From positions 64,929,984 to 64,993,983 of the forward strand of contig NC_080046.1 of NCBI RefSeq assembly GCF_012489685.1: DNA of 64,000 nt. The letters run 5' to 3'. Position numbers and translations under genes: made by a program. Positions 10,946 through 23,500 of this stretch are shown one piece after another. The DNA comes from Lotus japonicus (taxonomy: Eukaryota; Streptophyta; Magnoliopsida; Fabales; Fabaceae). How positions within the stretch are numbered: the stretch's first letter is position 1; the number at the start of each line of letters is the position of its first letter. The notes under the pieces are model-generated. The model was not told the origin of the DNA. It searched no databases and was given only the letters and a program-made list of their open reading frames with translations.

Positions 10946-11984
10946 GGGTCCGTTTGGTGACCAGGACATGATAGGATAGGACAGGATAATAATCATATCC
11001 TGTTATTATCTGTTGTTTGTTGCGCCAGCAGGATATGATAACACTATCCTATCTCCTATCCTATCCTGTCAATCATGTGTAAAAGTTATCCTGAGGGGGG
11101 AGTTAGGATAGAGCAGGATAGGATACCAGTTATATATTTTCTTTCAGTATCCTAACTCCAAATTAATTTATTTTAATATTATATAATTTGTAATTTATAA
11201 TAATATTAATTAATAAATATAAAAATATTAATTTAACTAAAATAAAAAATAAATAAAATTATTATTCATAAATAGTAAAATAGACTACTCACTTACAAAT
11301 ATTGGTTTATTAATAATAATAGACTAATTTAATATTTTCATCTCCTTTTATTTAAAAATTATTTATCTACTTATATAATAATTTAAATATAAAGTATTTT
11401 TAAAATAATAATATTTTTAATTTAGTTAATTTTTATTGTTTATCACGTGTCACAACTAAGTGAAAAACATTGATTACAAATATTGATTTTTTAATAGTAA
11501 TAGATTAATTTTTTATTTTCATCTCCTATTATTTAAAATTACTTATCTACTTATATAATAATTTATAATTCAAATATAAAGTACTTTTGAAATAATAATA
11601 TTCTTAATTTAGTTAACTTTTATTGTTAATTATCACGTGTCACAACTAAGTGAAAACCAATCGGTTAATTGCATAGTTTTATTTAAAATATAGGGCATCT
11701 TCAAAACAATAAAATAGGCTAATTAATAAAATTTAAATTAATTTTATTTATTTTAAAATATAGACTCATTCATGAAAATGTAAAGAAATTAAATTTAATA
11801 GAATGATCAATTTTAAATGTATTTTTTATTCAAATATTAATCTGATAAATTTTTCCTTATCATATCTTGTCCTTATCATGTGCACCTCAAACACAGGATA
11901 TGATAAGAGTCTATCCTGCTCTTATCCTATCCTGTTGATATCCTGTTCACATATCATATCCTATCCTGACCACCAAACGAGCCC
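10946..11984. mobile_element. 1.04-kb AT-rich non-autonomous element with GTTTGGT termini
   Basis: The ends are inverted: GGGTCCGTTTGGTGACCAGG on the left and, reversed, GGGCTCGTTTGGTGGTCAGG on the right. Both ends are followed by repeated TATCCT/AGGATA words. There is no coding capacity. The interior holds a direct duplication of about 180 bases (about 11295-11468 and 11474-11659), each copy ending in TCACGTGTCACAACTAAGTG. No certain target duplication was seen, so the superfamily is not fixed. Confidence 0.65.
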
Positions 11985-12263
11985 TTAGTTAAGGTTTCTA
12001 CCAAAAAGAAACCTTAGTTGAGGTTGAAATATCTTGGACGAGACAAGCTTCTCATATTTAACTTTGCTTTCTCTTATCTCAAAAGACATTCTACTAATCC
12101 CAAACGTTGTCCCAGAACAATAGATCAAGTGATAGGTGCATGTGCAGGATCTTCCCTGCAAAGGATACAACCCCATTCCCGCTAAACAACTTATAGTAAC
12201 CAAATAATGCAAATATACTTTTAGTTTAATTAAAAGGAATAAGGCTCCTTTAAAATGTGTGTT

Positions 12264-12282
12264 GGGGGGGGGGGGGGGTGGA
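12264..12282. repeat. Poly-G run
   Basis: About seventeen G residues, interrupted only near the end. Could be a G-quadruplex former or a sequencing artefact. Confidence 0.7.
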
Positions 12283-12661
12283 CAACCACCCACTTGCTAC
12301 TCCTACAATATAAATATAGAGGGCAAATGGAGACCCTTACATGCACGTGATGGAAAAGAGACAACACAAATTCCGATTATGGTTCAATGAAACTACGCTA
12401 TATAAACTCATTTTCAACACACTGTAAAAAAAAATCACTATACAAATGAACAATGAGTAAATACTTAAGCTTATATTGGTGCTGGTGGCTTGAATGACAA
12501 CATTGCAATGATGCTTCTCCTCTTCTTGAATGGTGTCCCTCTGCTTGCACAACAAAGCCTTTCTGTTGTAAAAGCAGAAATGCCCGCTAATTACAACCCA
12601 AATAGATTTTCTGCCACCAAAACACTTATAATACTGAATTTGTACTATCTAGGAATTTATA

Positions 12662-12779
12662 ACATGTTTAGATTAGCTTCTTTTTCCTCATAATCAATTC
12701 TGGTAACCCACAAGCTGCTCATCTTGCCTGAATTGATTTTGTCTTCATAATCAATTATAGATGGATTTCAAAACATGCA
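12662..12779. mobile_element. Small MITE-like repeat, copy A
   Basis: Bounded by ACATGTTTAGA and its inverse TTCAAAACATGCA, with TCATAATCAATTCTGG inside. Related copies lie at 14363-14486, 57124-57247 and 57742-57868. It sits just downstream of the transporter stop. Confidence 0.5.
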
Positions 12780-12816
12780 CTCAGTGCAATAAAACTCAGA
12801 CTAGCATGCCACTAAT

Positions 12817-15350
12817 TCATGACTTCTGCATCAGTCGCTCCACATCTCCCATTTCCACTTCATTTTCTTGCAATTCATCCTTGTCTTGGAAGAGCACTTC
12901 AATTTCCTCAAGAGTCTTTCCTTTTGTCTCAGGAACACAGTAATGAACAAAGGCAACCGCGCTACATGAAATAACACCAAAGACAAAGAAGGTTCCTGCT
13001 ACTGTGATTGCTTCAGAGACCGAGAGGAAGGTCATGGAGATCACACCACTACTCACCCTGCTTCCCACTGCTCCAAGAGCTGATGCTTGAGCTCTGAGCC
13101 TCAAAGGAAATATCTCAGATGTCAACACCCAGCATATGGGGCCAATTCCCACTGAGAAGGAAGCTACATTTCCACAAACTGCAATAATTGCCAATGTGAT
13201 CCCAATTTTTGCATGGCTCAGAAAAGCCAGAGAGAAGCTGAGGCTAAACAAACTAACTGTCATCCCAATCGTGCTCGCATAAAGCAAAGGCTTTCTCCCC
13301 AGTTTATCAATAAGCATTATAGCTACCAAGATGAAGAGAGTTTTGGTGAACCCAACAGCAACAGTTGCTGCGAGGACCTCAGACTTGCCAGTGATCCCAG
13401 CATTCTTGAAAATTGTGGGGCTGTAGTATACAGTGGTGTCTATGCCTGTTATCTGCTGGAAACACTGAATTCCACAACCAGTTATAAGCATCCTTCGAAC
13501 TGGAGGAGAAGGACAAAAGATTTCTCGCCAGACAGCTTTTGGTTCATAATTCTCAGTATTCGCTGAACCTGCAGCTACCTGAATTTCTTGCAACTTTTCT
13601 TCGGCCTCCTTCTCGCTTGCATTTATCTTTAACAACACTAGTCTAGCTTCTTCAATCCTATTCTGCACCACAAGCCATCTTGGGGATTCAGGTATGAAAA
13701 AGAGTGCAACAGCAATAACAACTGAAGGAAGAAGTCCCACACCAAGCATTATCCTCCAACTTATATGAGCTGGAAGACCCGAAAATGCATAGTTTGATAT
13801 GTAACCGAGAAGGATTCCCAAGTTTATACATATCTCAGGGAAAGAAGTAAGAGATCCCCTAGCAATGGCAGGAGAAATTTCAGCGATATACACAGGTGCG
13901 ATCATGACACCGAAACCTATACCTACCCCAGCCAAGAGTCTGCCTATCATCAACACTTTGAAGGATGGAGCAAGAGCCATAACAGCCCCACCTGTTTGGA
14001 AGATAATCGCTGCCAAACCAATTGTCCATTTTCTGCCGATAGCATCGGATGTCTTTCCACCTGCTAAACTGCCCAACAGCGATATTATGCTCAAAATTCC
14101 AACAAGTACCTCCACCTGAACATCTGTTATCTTCAAATCATCCTGAATGAATAAAACTGCTCCACTCATAACACCTATATCTGCAAAATTATAAGCAAAG
14201 ATGGCTATAGCCTGAGTTTCGATCCTCATTAATAGCATAAATAAACACGCGCGAGCAATGTTTAAGTAGTAAATGTCAAAATAAATCAATACAACATGGT
14301 TGAATACAACTAGAGGATTCTGTGTTCAATTGTTAGTAAGTGTCTAACAATAGCATTTCCTGCACGTTTGGAAATCTTTCTACAGGTGATTCTGAAGTCT
14401 GAGTCAATTATGAGAAGAAGCTTTTATGAGTAATTTCTAGGTTTCATAATTGATTCTGGGGAAATAAAAACTGATCCAAACATGCTTATACGCAAAACAC
14501 ATATATGATATTTGGGATTTTATGAGCAGATCAAAATTTAAGCACAAAATTAGGAAAAGATAAGATAGAGAAATAGAATTACCTACCATAGCCGAGAAGC
14601 ACGGAATTGAGAGAAGCAAAGATGGCACATGCAATGATATATTTCTTTGTATCATAATTGCTAGTTTGCAAACCACCTTCATCTTCTTCTTCAGCTTCAG
14701 TGAGATCAGAGGTCATTCTGATGTACTTGGTTTTGGGGAGTTGGGTTTGGCACCCCACCTATGGGGCTTGGCACCCCACTTTATCAAATACGGAATTTAA
14801 AGTTCCGTATTCTCCATATTGAATACGGAACTTAAAATTCCGTACTGTATTTAAGCATGCGTGTCACATTTTCAACCACTCATTATATACTAAAACAGAT
14901 ACGAAATTTTATTTTCCGTATTGATACGGAAATTTAAATTCCGTATCTATTTTAGTGGGGTGCAAAGCCTAAGGGGTGGGGCTCCAAACCCAACTCCCTT
15001 GGTTTTGGTTCCCAATGGAATCTCAGATATAACATCTCCATTGACATTCCCATTTCCTGGGAATTGAGTTTGGTGCCCCACCCCTTAGGCTTTGCACCCC
15101 ACTTTATTAAATACGGAATTTAAAGTTCCGTATCAATACGGAAAATAAAATTCCGTATCTGTTTTAGTATATAATGAGTGGTTGAAAATGTGACACGCAT
15201 GCTTAAATACAGTACGGAATTTTAAGTTCCGTATTCAATAGGGAGAATACGTAATTTTAAATTCCGTATTTGATAAAGTGGGGTGCCAAGCCCCATAGGT
15301 GGGGTGCCAAACCCAACTCCCCCATTTCCTTGAACACCAACCAACCCCAT
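12817..15350 (-). CDS. Polyol/monosaccharide transporter (MFS), first exon split by two transposons
   Basis: Exon 2 is 14180-12817; exon 1 ends at 14587 and joins in phase (...LLGY + DIGVMSGAV). It is a 12-helix H+-coupled sugar/polyol carrier of the plasma membrane: GRKWTIG, PESPRWLV after helix 6, QQITGID in helix 7, GRKPLL, and PETKGKTLEEIE at the C-terminus. Reading from ATG 14716 (MTSDLTEAEEEDEGG) gives 497 residues. Without the two inserted 263-bp elements and their duplicated 9 bases, the frame continues upstream to ATG 15350 (MGLVGVQGNG...), adding 30 residues for 527, the usual length for polyol transporters. So the elements interrupt the cytosolic N-terminal coding segment. Expression now would need the internal ATG (20 bases from one element) or removal of the inserts by splicing. 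Transport core is intact. Confidence 0.85.
14363..14486. mobile_element. Small MITE-like repeat, copy B, in transporter intron 1
   Basis: Starts CACGTTTGGAAATC and ends ATCCAAACATGC, with GTCTGAGTCAATTATGAG and CATAATTGATTCTGG inside. Same family as 12662-12779, 57124-57247 and 57742-57868. Confidence 0.55.
14736..14998. mobile_element. 263-bp MULE-derived MITE, copy 1, inside transporter exon 1
   Basis: Begins GGGAGTTGGGTTTGGC and ends CCAAACCCAACTCCC. It is flanked by the 9-base direct duplication TTGGTTTTG (14727-14735 and 14999-15007), the Mutator hallmark. The interior holds several palindromic AATACGGAAnTT/AAnTTCCGTATT motifs. No coding capacity. Confidence 0.92.
15059..15321. mobile_element. 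263-bp MULE-derived MITE, copy 2, inverted relative to copy 1
   Basis: Same length and family as 14736-14998 but in the opposite orientation. It begins GGGAATTGAGTTTGG, ends CCAAACCCAACTCCC, and is flanked by the 9-base duplication CCATTTCCT (15050-15058 and 15322-15330). Its separate target duplication shows an independent insertion. Confidence 0.92.
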
Positions 15351-17184
15351 TGTTCTCTTTGCTCCTCCTCCTCCAAACCCAAAGAGAAAGAGGGTGAGAA
15401 ATCTAAATGGGGTTGTGTTGTGTTGTGCTCTGAGATCTGAAACTGAATCGGGGAAAACCCAGTTGAAACGTGATTTGCTTGCTTTGTAGCTAATTTTAGG
15501 AACAGAGTTAACACAACGTGAAGTGGTGGGGTCAGCTGAGTGTGGTCTTGTTTGTTCCTGGTACAGAGCATTAACGTATTTGAATTTTGAAGGGAAGATG
15601 ATGATGTTGTTCCTCTCAGGTTTGGTCTGTGCTGTTCGTGTGAATTCCAGTTTAGACCGTGTGGTGCGGTGTAGCGTCAACGGTTGGAGACAGAGGTTCC
15701 ACCGTCGGCAAGGGGTATTTCTGGATTTACAAATTCACACTGTTATACTATACCCCCTTACTTACTCCATCCATAGGCATAGTAAGGGTCATACTTGAGG
15801 CTCATGACCTTGGCTTGATGAATATCTTATGTATGGCTCCTCAAATGATGGTTGTCTTTAGAAAACTTTGTGATTGTCTAGTAAATGTGCTAACTTAAAT
15901 TGACTCGGCCGAGATGAGGCTCACTCTCACCCGTCTAGGCTGACCAATATGGTGTATGCTTAGTTGTGGAACTTTCGACCCCCTCTCCCCTAATTTGGTC
16001 TGTAATGCAATGTCAAGTGAATGCTTGTGAGAACATCATCAAGAAAGAGATTGAAGTCATTGTACAAGATGATCATTCTACACCATTTGGCAGTTCCATA
16101 CTCGTTATTACCATTTAAGAAAAACATCAGAGGCGTACTCCCACCTTAAGTCTGCTAAGGAAGAGGTCAATCATGACTCTTAAACATGCACCCGTTAAAC
16201 AAGCAAGAATCACTAAAACGGAAAGTTATGAGGTAAGAGTATTAGAAAATTGTGTTTGAAAGAGCGATGGCCATGATGAAACTCTTAAAGTTTGGGATCA
16301 TGAATTCATTGATGTGCTTATAAATTTTCAAGGTATCAATTGTTTACTACAAGTATTTCTCATGTCCAGCTTTAAGGTGTTGGTCCTCTAAAATTTGAAT
16401 CTAGTGATGAAATAAGCTTTGAGAACTCTTTCCATCTCCCATCTTCTTAACACAATATTGTTCATTCTCAGTTCATTTGAGATTCAATCGAAAACTCTAT
16501 GAAGGTATCTCAATATGTTAAGGAGGTTAATGTGCTCAACCCAACAAGTGTATTTCGTTGGCTGAATGTGCATTGGAATTCATGATCTAAAATTTCAATA
16601 CTTCAAACGGACTTCCTAACTGAAAACCAAACATACACTAAGATGTTTAAAAAAGTTGAGCATCAAAAAGATAAAAAGACGGAGGAGATAAAAAGTTGAG
16701 TCTCTTAAGAAAATGCTTGAAGATTAATAAACATAATGTTCTAAGGCTAAAAGTGTCGCTTCAGATAATAATGTTCATTATCCATTATCCAATAAATCCG
16801 CTTAATGTTAGTATACATTTTCAACGAGTAAGATTAAACACCTAACTTTATGGTTAAAAGGATGAGGTAAACCACCACTAATTGATAATATGTTTTTTTC
16901 TTCAGAAATTTGATAATATGTTTTTTTAGCCAATTATATGATTGTTATTTACCTACAAATTTAATTTTATCTTTGCCAATTTCCTATTATATTTATCTGC
17001 ATTTTATTTTATTTTAATGAAAAATAAAAAATATAGTAACCCGCACAGGAGTACATATAATATAACTCATCCCCATCGGCTCCATCTGTTCTCTCTGCAC
17101 ACATTCGGATTCGGATTCTCTTCCCACACACTGAAACTCCCTTCTCTTCATCCGATCCCTCAGATTTCACAAAACCCTTCAACC
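15351..17184. other. Intergenic between divergent transporter and SF3B2 genes
   Basis: The left part (15351-15480) contains the purine/pyrimidine-biased leader of the transporter. The middle holds no recognisable gene; some phrases near 15780-16600 could be decayed coding sequence but were not identified. 17080-17184 is the likely SF3B2 leader. A micro-insertion with flanking duplication lies at 16882-16927. Confidence 0.45.
16882..16927. repeat. Direct repeat flanking a 17-base poly-T tagged insertion
   Basis: TTGATAATATGTTTTTTT occurs at 16882 and again at 16910, with CTTCAGAAAT between. This looks like a tiny retroposed LINE tail with a target duplication. Confidence 0.5.
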
Positions 17185-20100
17185 ATGGCGGCGGAGACCC
17201 TCACCCATCAGAATGGCGTAGTCGATAACTCTAATCCCGCCACCGCCAAAAAGTCACGGGAGAGCGAGCGACGCCGCCGCCGCCGTAAGCAGAAGAAAAA
17301 CAACAAATCATCTGAAGAATCCGAGCCTAAAACCGCTGAAGATAATGACGACGCCAAGGAAAACACTGATCCGAAGCAGGTTCGCTTCCTCTATCGATAT
17401 CTTAACCTTCGATGCGTTGTTTATCATCGTACTCTCTCATTTGCCGGATTTTAATCAGTATTAATCGCTTTATCGCCGGAAATTGATTCTGAATGTCTAT
17501 ATCTGCGTTTTATTCAAGCAATTGATTTCGCAGTAGAAATTAGGGTTTTGGATTAGGACGTGTTAGTTAGCGAGAGAAGAATCTCTAGGGTTTAGAGAAG
17601 TGAAATTATCTATCTATTTGGATGAAGTGAAATCTATACTTTGTTTACAATGAAGTTGGTAAACTGGAATTGTTGAGTGTTTTGGGGATTTTTATTATCA
17701 TTAGAGCACAAATTGATGTCATTGTTTGTTGTAAATTGTAGGTTGTGGAACAAGTTGAAATTGAGTATGTGCCGGAGAAGGCGGAGCTAGATGAAGGCAT
17801 GGATGAAGAATTTAGAAGAATCTTTGAGAAGTTCAGTTTCAGTGATGTCGCTGGTTCTGAGGTAAATGAGTAGGTCTTTGATTGTCTGTTTCTTGTTGTT
17901 GCATATTCTTTCTTTATTGGTTGACTGAGAGTTTGCTATTGTACAACTAGGATACTGATAAGAAGGACGAGTCAGCAGAAAATGCAGCTATTAAAAAGAA
18001 GGCTGATTCTGATTCTGATGAAGATGAAGAAGAAAACGATAACGAGCTAAAAGAGAAAGGCGGCGTCTCAAACAAGAAGAAAAAGGTGTAGTAATTTGTA
18101 ACATGGTTGTTTTATTTTTTCTGCTTATCCATTTTTTTTTTACCGTTGTCTGTCTTTTGAGAACTATACTGAAAAGTTTGATTATGTGTTCAGCTTCAAC
18201 GGAGGATGAAAATTGCTGAACTGAAACAAATTTGCTCAAGGCCTGATGTTGTTGAGGTATGAATCTTTCACGTAGCTTACTTGGTGTTATATATTTAGGC
18301 TTCCCCTTCTTTCTATTAGTTTGGTTTCGTGGCTATTGTCAAAATGTTAGGTAACAATTTCTTTTTCATTTTCAAGGTGTGGGATGCTACTGCATCAGAC
18401 CCAAAGTTGCTGGTGTTTTTGAAATCTTATAGGAACACTGTACCTGTGCCTAGGCATTGGAGTCAGAAGAGAAAATTTTTGCAGGTTAGTCAATCCTTCT
18501 AAACTGATAATTATGGGTTAAAGATGCGAACATGTCTGATGGTTATGTGCTGCATGAGGGATGTGGGGATAGGGTGAGGAAGATAACGTCGATAAGGTTT
18601 CTCTTATATATATGTATGTGGTGCTTTGCAGGGGAGCGGCTGTGGCAATCAAGATTGACAAACTCGAGATATTTGAAGGGGCATATTATGTTATATAATG
18701 GGGATATATATGATATAATCATGTGCTATTTTTGCTTGATATTAATAGGCATTGGTTTATCACAAAGGTGCTAATAGTTCTGCTTTGAATTTTCAGATGC
18801 CTTTCCATAGTGCTTAATGCTCGGGCTGAATTCCTCTTAGCTTCAATTTTTCTAATGTTGATATTACTTAGCGGTCTTAGCCCTGATACATAGTCTATGT
18901 CCTTATAAAATACTTATATCTCATCAAAAGTTATGTTTTTGTTTTGGCAGGGGAAACGAGGTATTGAGAAACAGCCCTTTCAGCTTCCTGATTTCATTGC
19001 TGCCACTGGAATTGAGAAAATCAGACAGGTAGTGCTATCTATCTGTTCTCATATATATTTTTAAAACTCATCTGTTATGAGTTATGACTCATTGTTGAAA
19101 TAGTTAAATATTCTGTTATTTACTAAAGATTTATTTGCTATGTGTTACTTGAAACTGCATTTTCTGTACTATCAGATGTTACTACTGCTTGAAATTTTTA
19201 TGTGAATCACAGATTAGTGATATATGATTTGTTTGTAAAGATCCTTCAAATATGTTTGAGAATTAAGATTGTTATCTGAGTGGAAGTCCTTGTATGTTGT
19301 ATGTTTGAGAACTTTGTTATTTCTTATTTACATTTCTTGGATGGATGCATTGTCAGTTTTAATGAGCTTCATATAATCATGTAAAGTGTTGGTGGCCTGC
19401 CATGAAATCAATTTACTATCGAGTATTTATTCATTCTTAGTATGATCTATAATATCGGGGATGTTCATGCAATCACATTATATTTGGTATTATATATACA
19501 TCACCGTTCATATTCTCTGTTTCCTATGTTTGTGTGCCTATTATCCTTAAATCACTTTACCTAATTGTGTCTTTTATTTATCTTATTCTTATGTTGTCTC
19601 ATGCAGGCTTATATTGAGAAAGAGGACAGTAAAAAGTTGAAACAAAAACAAAGGGAACGCATGCAACCAAAAATGGGGAAAATGGACATAGACTATCAGG
19701 TTTCATTTGTCCATTACATCATTTGATTCCTTGCATGATTTTCTGCTTATTCAGATGTGAGGAATATTATCATATTTCCTGACAGTTATGTTTCTGGTTG
19801 CTAGGTTCTTCATGATGCATTTTTCAAGTACCAGACAAAGCCAAAACTAACTTCTCTTGGGGAGCTGTATCATGAAGGAAAAGAATTTGAGGTATAACCA
19901 TGCTTGTCTGAAGATTTGAAATACTGCAAACTTCTACAGAATGATGCTTATTTTCCTGTTGCAACATTTTTATTTTGATGTAGTATGACTATGACTATGG
20001 GGTTATGTCTTTGGACAGTATAAGAACCTTGTTCTTGTTATTTCGGTAGGAAGTGGGTCTTCAATAAATAATAATGGAGAAATAGGCTAAACAAGTGAGT

Positions 20101-20529
20101 TGACTGGTATTTAGAGTTTGTGATTATTTAGGACAGAGATATCCATTTAAAGTCTCTCCTCTCTTGTCGTTAAAAGTGTATAATGTGTCTCATTATTGTG
20201 ACTTGTAAGCTAAGGAAAATCATTAAATGGCTTTTGTCAATGAAATTGATTTATACCACGGATGTATATATACCTTGTTAGCAGTATTTTGTTTCCCCTG
20301 AGTGGGGAAAAGACTTTGGTGAGGGGGTGGTATTTTTTACCAAGTTGATTTTGAACTTCTATAGGAATTGAATTTCTACTTCCAATGGCAGTGTTTGAGT
20401 ATCTCTCTTTATAGATTATTGATCTAAGAATTGTTATTCATTCTACTTTAATGAAATGTGTTCTTTGATCTTGGTGAGACTTGAGAGTCAGAGTTCCTGG
20501 CAGCTTCACCAGTTTATATTTGGTTTAGA

Positions 20530-20568
<39 letters not shown>

Positions 20569-23500
20569 GAGAGAGAGGGAAGGATCTTATTGGATATAAT
20601 TACATTGCTTGATGTGCAGGTTAAGTTGAGGGAGATGAAACCTGGCATGTTATCACATGAATTGAAAGAAGCTCTTGGTATGCCTGAAGGTGCCCCTCCT
20701 CCGTGGCTTATTAATATGCAGGTATATGAGTGTCTTTTGGTGGAATATTCGTATGATTCTATTATTGGCCCTTTGACAACATTAAACACGTTTTTTGTTT
20801 TGTTTTCAGAGATACGGCCCTCCACCATCATACCCTTCCCTGAAGATTCCTGGACTGAATGCTCCCATCCCCCCGGGAGCTAGCTTCGGTTATCATCCTG
20901 GTGGATGGGGCAAGCCTCCAGTTGATGAAGTATATTTTTTATATATCCAGTTTTTATTTCATCATTTGTTCTTTCGAATTCCCCTTTTTGTCTCATTGAC
21001 CAGTTTACTTCTCTTCGTCTAAACAGTATGGACGCCCACTGTATGGAGATGTTTTCGGTGTTCAACAACAAGATCATCCTAACTATGAGGTTTGGTTTAA
21101 TCAGAAGTTCTCTGTAATTAGAATCGTAAATTCTTTTCAATATCATTTTACGAAGTTGTCTTTTTTCATCTTCAGTGTCAGACTTCAATCTTAACTTGTT
21201 TTGAAGCCTATGATACTCTCTTGTTTCTGTGCATGTCTCTAGTTTTTTTTTTTTTTTTTTTCGTTTTCTTATCAATTGTGCTTTTATATGGCATTCATTT
21301 TAGTGATGAAAATGAGAGAAACGTAAAGGTGAAAGTGAAATTAGCATTGTATTAGGTGGTCATCTTGCATATCTAAAACCACAAATATCTGGCCTATCAC
21401 CAGTCTTCCTCATGATAGAAAGTATATTCCTTCTCTTTTTGTTCCTCTTTTTTTTTCATTCCTTCGAAAATGCAGTCCTGTGTTAGGACTCAACTTTCTG
21501 AAATAGGCCCAAGTGAGGTGTTGATTCATCATGCGGGTAATGGGCCTAAGGTTTGGAGAACTTATTCTAGAAGGGGTAAGAAAGGGAATCCTAAGTAACT
21601 GCCTAACAGAATGGTAAGAGAATGAGAGTGAGAATATGATTGTATTAACCCTGAATATAAGGATGAATCAGTGAGGTAGAGAGGTATCTTATCTTATGCT
21701 ATATTGAGAGATGGGTAGGAAGCATTGGGCTTCCTATAGGAGCTAGGCTCTGGGACAGAATCGGATACCATTCCCTTCTGTATTTTTCGCTGACATTAAT
21801 AAACAATCATTCCTTTGTGTTCATCCATTTATTTTCCTGCAATTGATTCTGGTTCTTATCATCCTGTCATTGATTCAACAACAATAACCAAAGCTTTTTC
21901 CTACTAGGCCGCGTCAGCTTCGTAGGTCAAATCTTGCCACGATCATGGATCATGTTTAATGAGTAGTCATAAATAAAAATAATTCCTTCCATTGATTGAA
22001 AGCCAAAATATGTTTGTGTAAGAAATACAAAAAGGAAATTTTACTTAGGATCCCCTTACCATATTAAGTAAAAAATGGTTAATAATTTCATTATGGTATT
22101 CCTTTTTGGATTTTAATTAATATTCTCATAATGCAGGAAGAGCCAGTTGATAAGACCAAACACTGGGGTGATTTGGAGGAGGAAGAGGAAGAAGAGGAAG
22201 AAGAGGAGGAGGAGGAAGAAGACATGGAGGAGGAGGATCTTGAAGCTGGTATTCAGTCTGTTGATAGTCTCTCAAGGTATTGTTATTACAGCATTTTATT
22301 TTCTTGTTTATATAATGTGTTGGCTTAAATTACGTCTTTTGAAGTGCCTCAATTTGATTAAGAGATTGGCTTTGCTATTCTTCGTGAAAGATAAATTGCA
22401 TAATCATTTTCAGATTACATGGCATGATTGGCTGTCTTTGAGTTTTCTTGTTTTGTGTTGAGTGTCTAGTGTTAACTTCAGCTCAAAATGATGATCCTAG
22501 AGAGAACATTAAAATCCCAGTATTTAATCAATCAAATATCCCATTATTTACCAAAATGTAAAAAGAATAAAAAAAACCACCTCCCTATGATGGTTAAGAA
22601 TTCATAGGCTCTTAAGTGGTTGATATCCTGTTTCTTTGTCTTGGGGCTGCGGTTGGGTTATTGGGGTGCTTTTTGGGGGAGTTTTTCTAAATTCGTGGGG
22701 TGTATCTGTAGATTTTGTTTTTCATGCCTTTTTGTTATGAATTAAAATTTTGTTTTCGAAAAATAAAGAATTAGAACGGTTCCATAGAATTGTTTATCAA
22801 CATCCTGGATTTCTGTTTAGCGCAATTGATTGTTCGAGAGTCGATCTATATTTTACTGAACATTTACCATTCTTAAAGCGAATATTAGTTATTATTATTT
22901 ACCACTACAAATGCACTAAGTTCATGAATGTGAATCTCTTGCTCTACCTAATTTGGGTGTACTGGAGTAGATTGGTTGGAGGGAGGAGGGGGGTGTTGAG
23001 GTTGGTTGTATTTAGGTTTCTTACTATACCATTCTTTAACGTGTTCTCCTTTGCGTTTCTCTCTACAGCACTCCCACTGGGGTGGAGACACCTGATGTTA
23101 TTGATCTTCGGAAGCAACAGAGAAAGGAGCCTGAGAGGCCTCTTTATACGGTGAGTCTGTTCTATTGCTGTTTTCCCTCAGCTTTAACTTCTATTTTGAC
23201 TAGTTATATCAAATATCAAATATAATTTTGTTGTCATTTTCTATGCAGGTACTTGAAGAGAAGGAAGAAAAAATTGCTCCAGGAACTTTGCTTGGAACCT
23301 CGCACACGTATGCAATACTTCCACAACTTATTGTATTTGAGTTGCATTTTTTTCGGTACAGAACTATTTGTTTCTTTACAAGTTCTGATGTTCCTTTTTC
23401 TCCTCTCTGTAGTTACGTGGTTGGCACTGGCACCCAGGACAAGTCAGGTGCTAAAAGGGTAAGGGTTTCTCCCCTTTTATATCGCGTGAGGGTTTTTTTA

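Noticed and set aside
14716..14716. ATG 14716 as the native transporter start
   Set aside because: The frame continues upstream across the two transposons to ATG 15350 once the inserts and duplicated bases are discounted.
15222..15680. Minus-strand open frame running into the MITE
   Set aside because: It is the broken first exon of the transporter plus leader and transposon sequence, not a separate gene.
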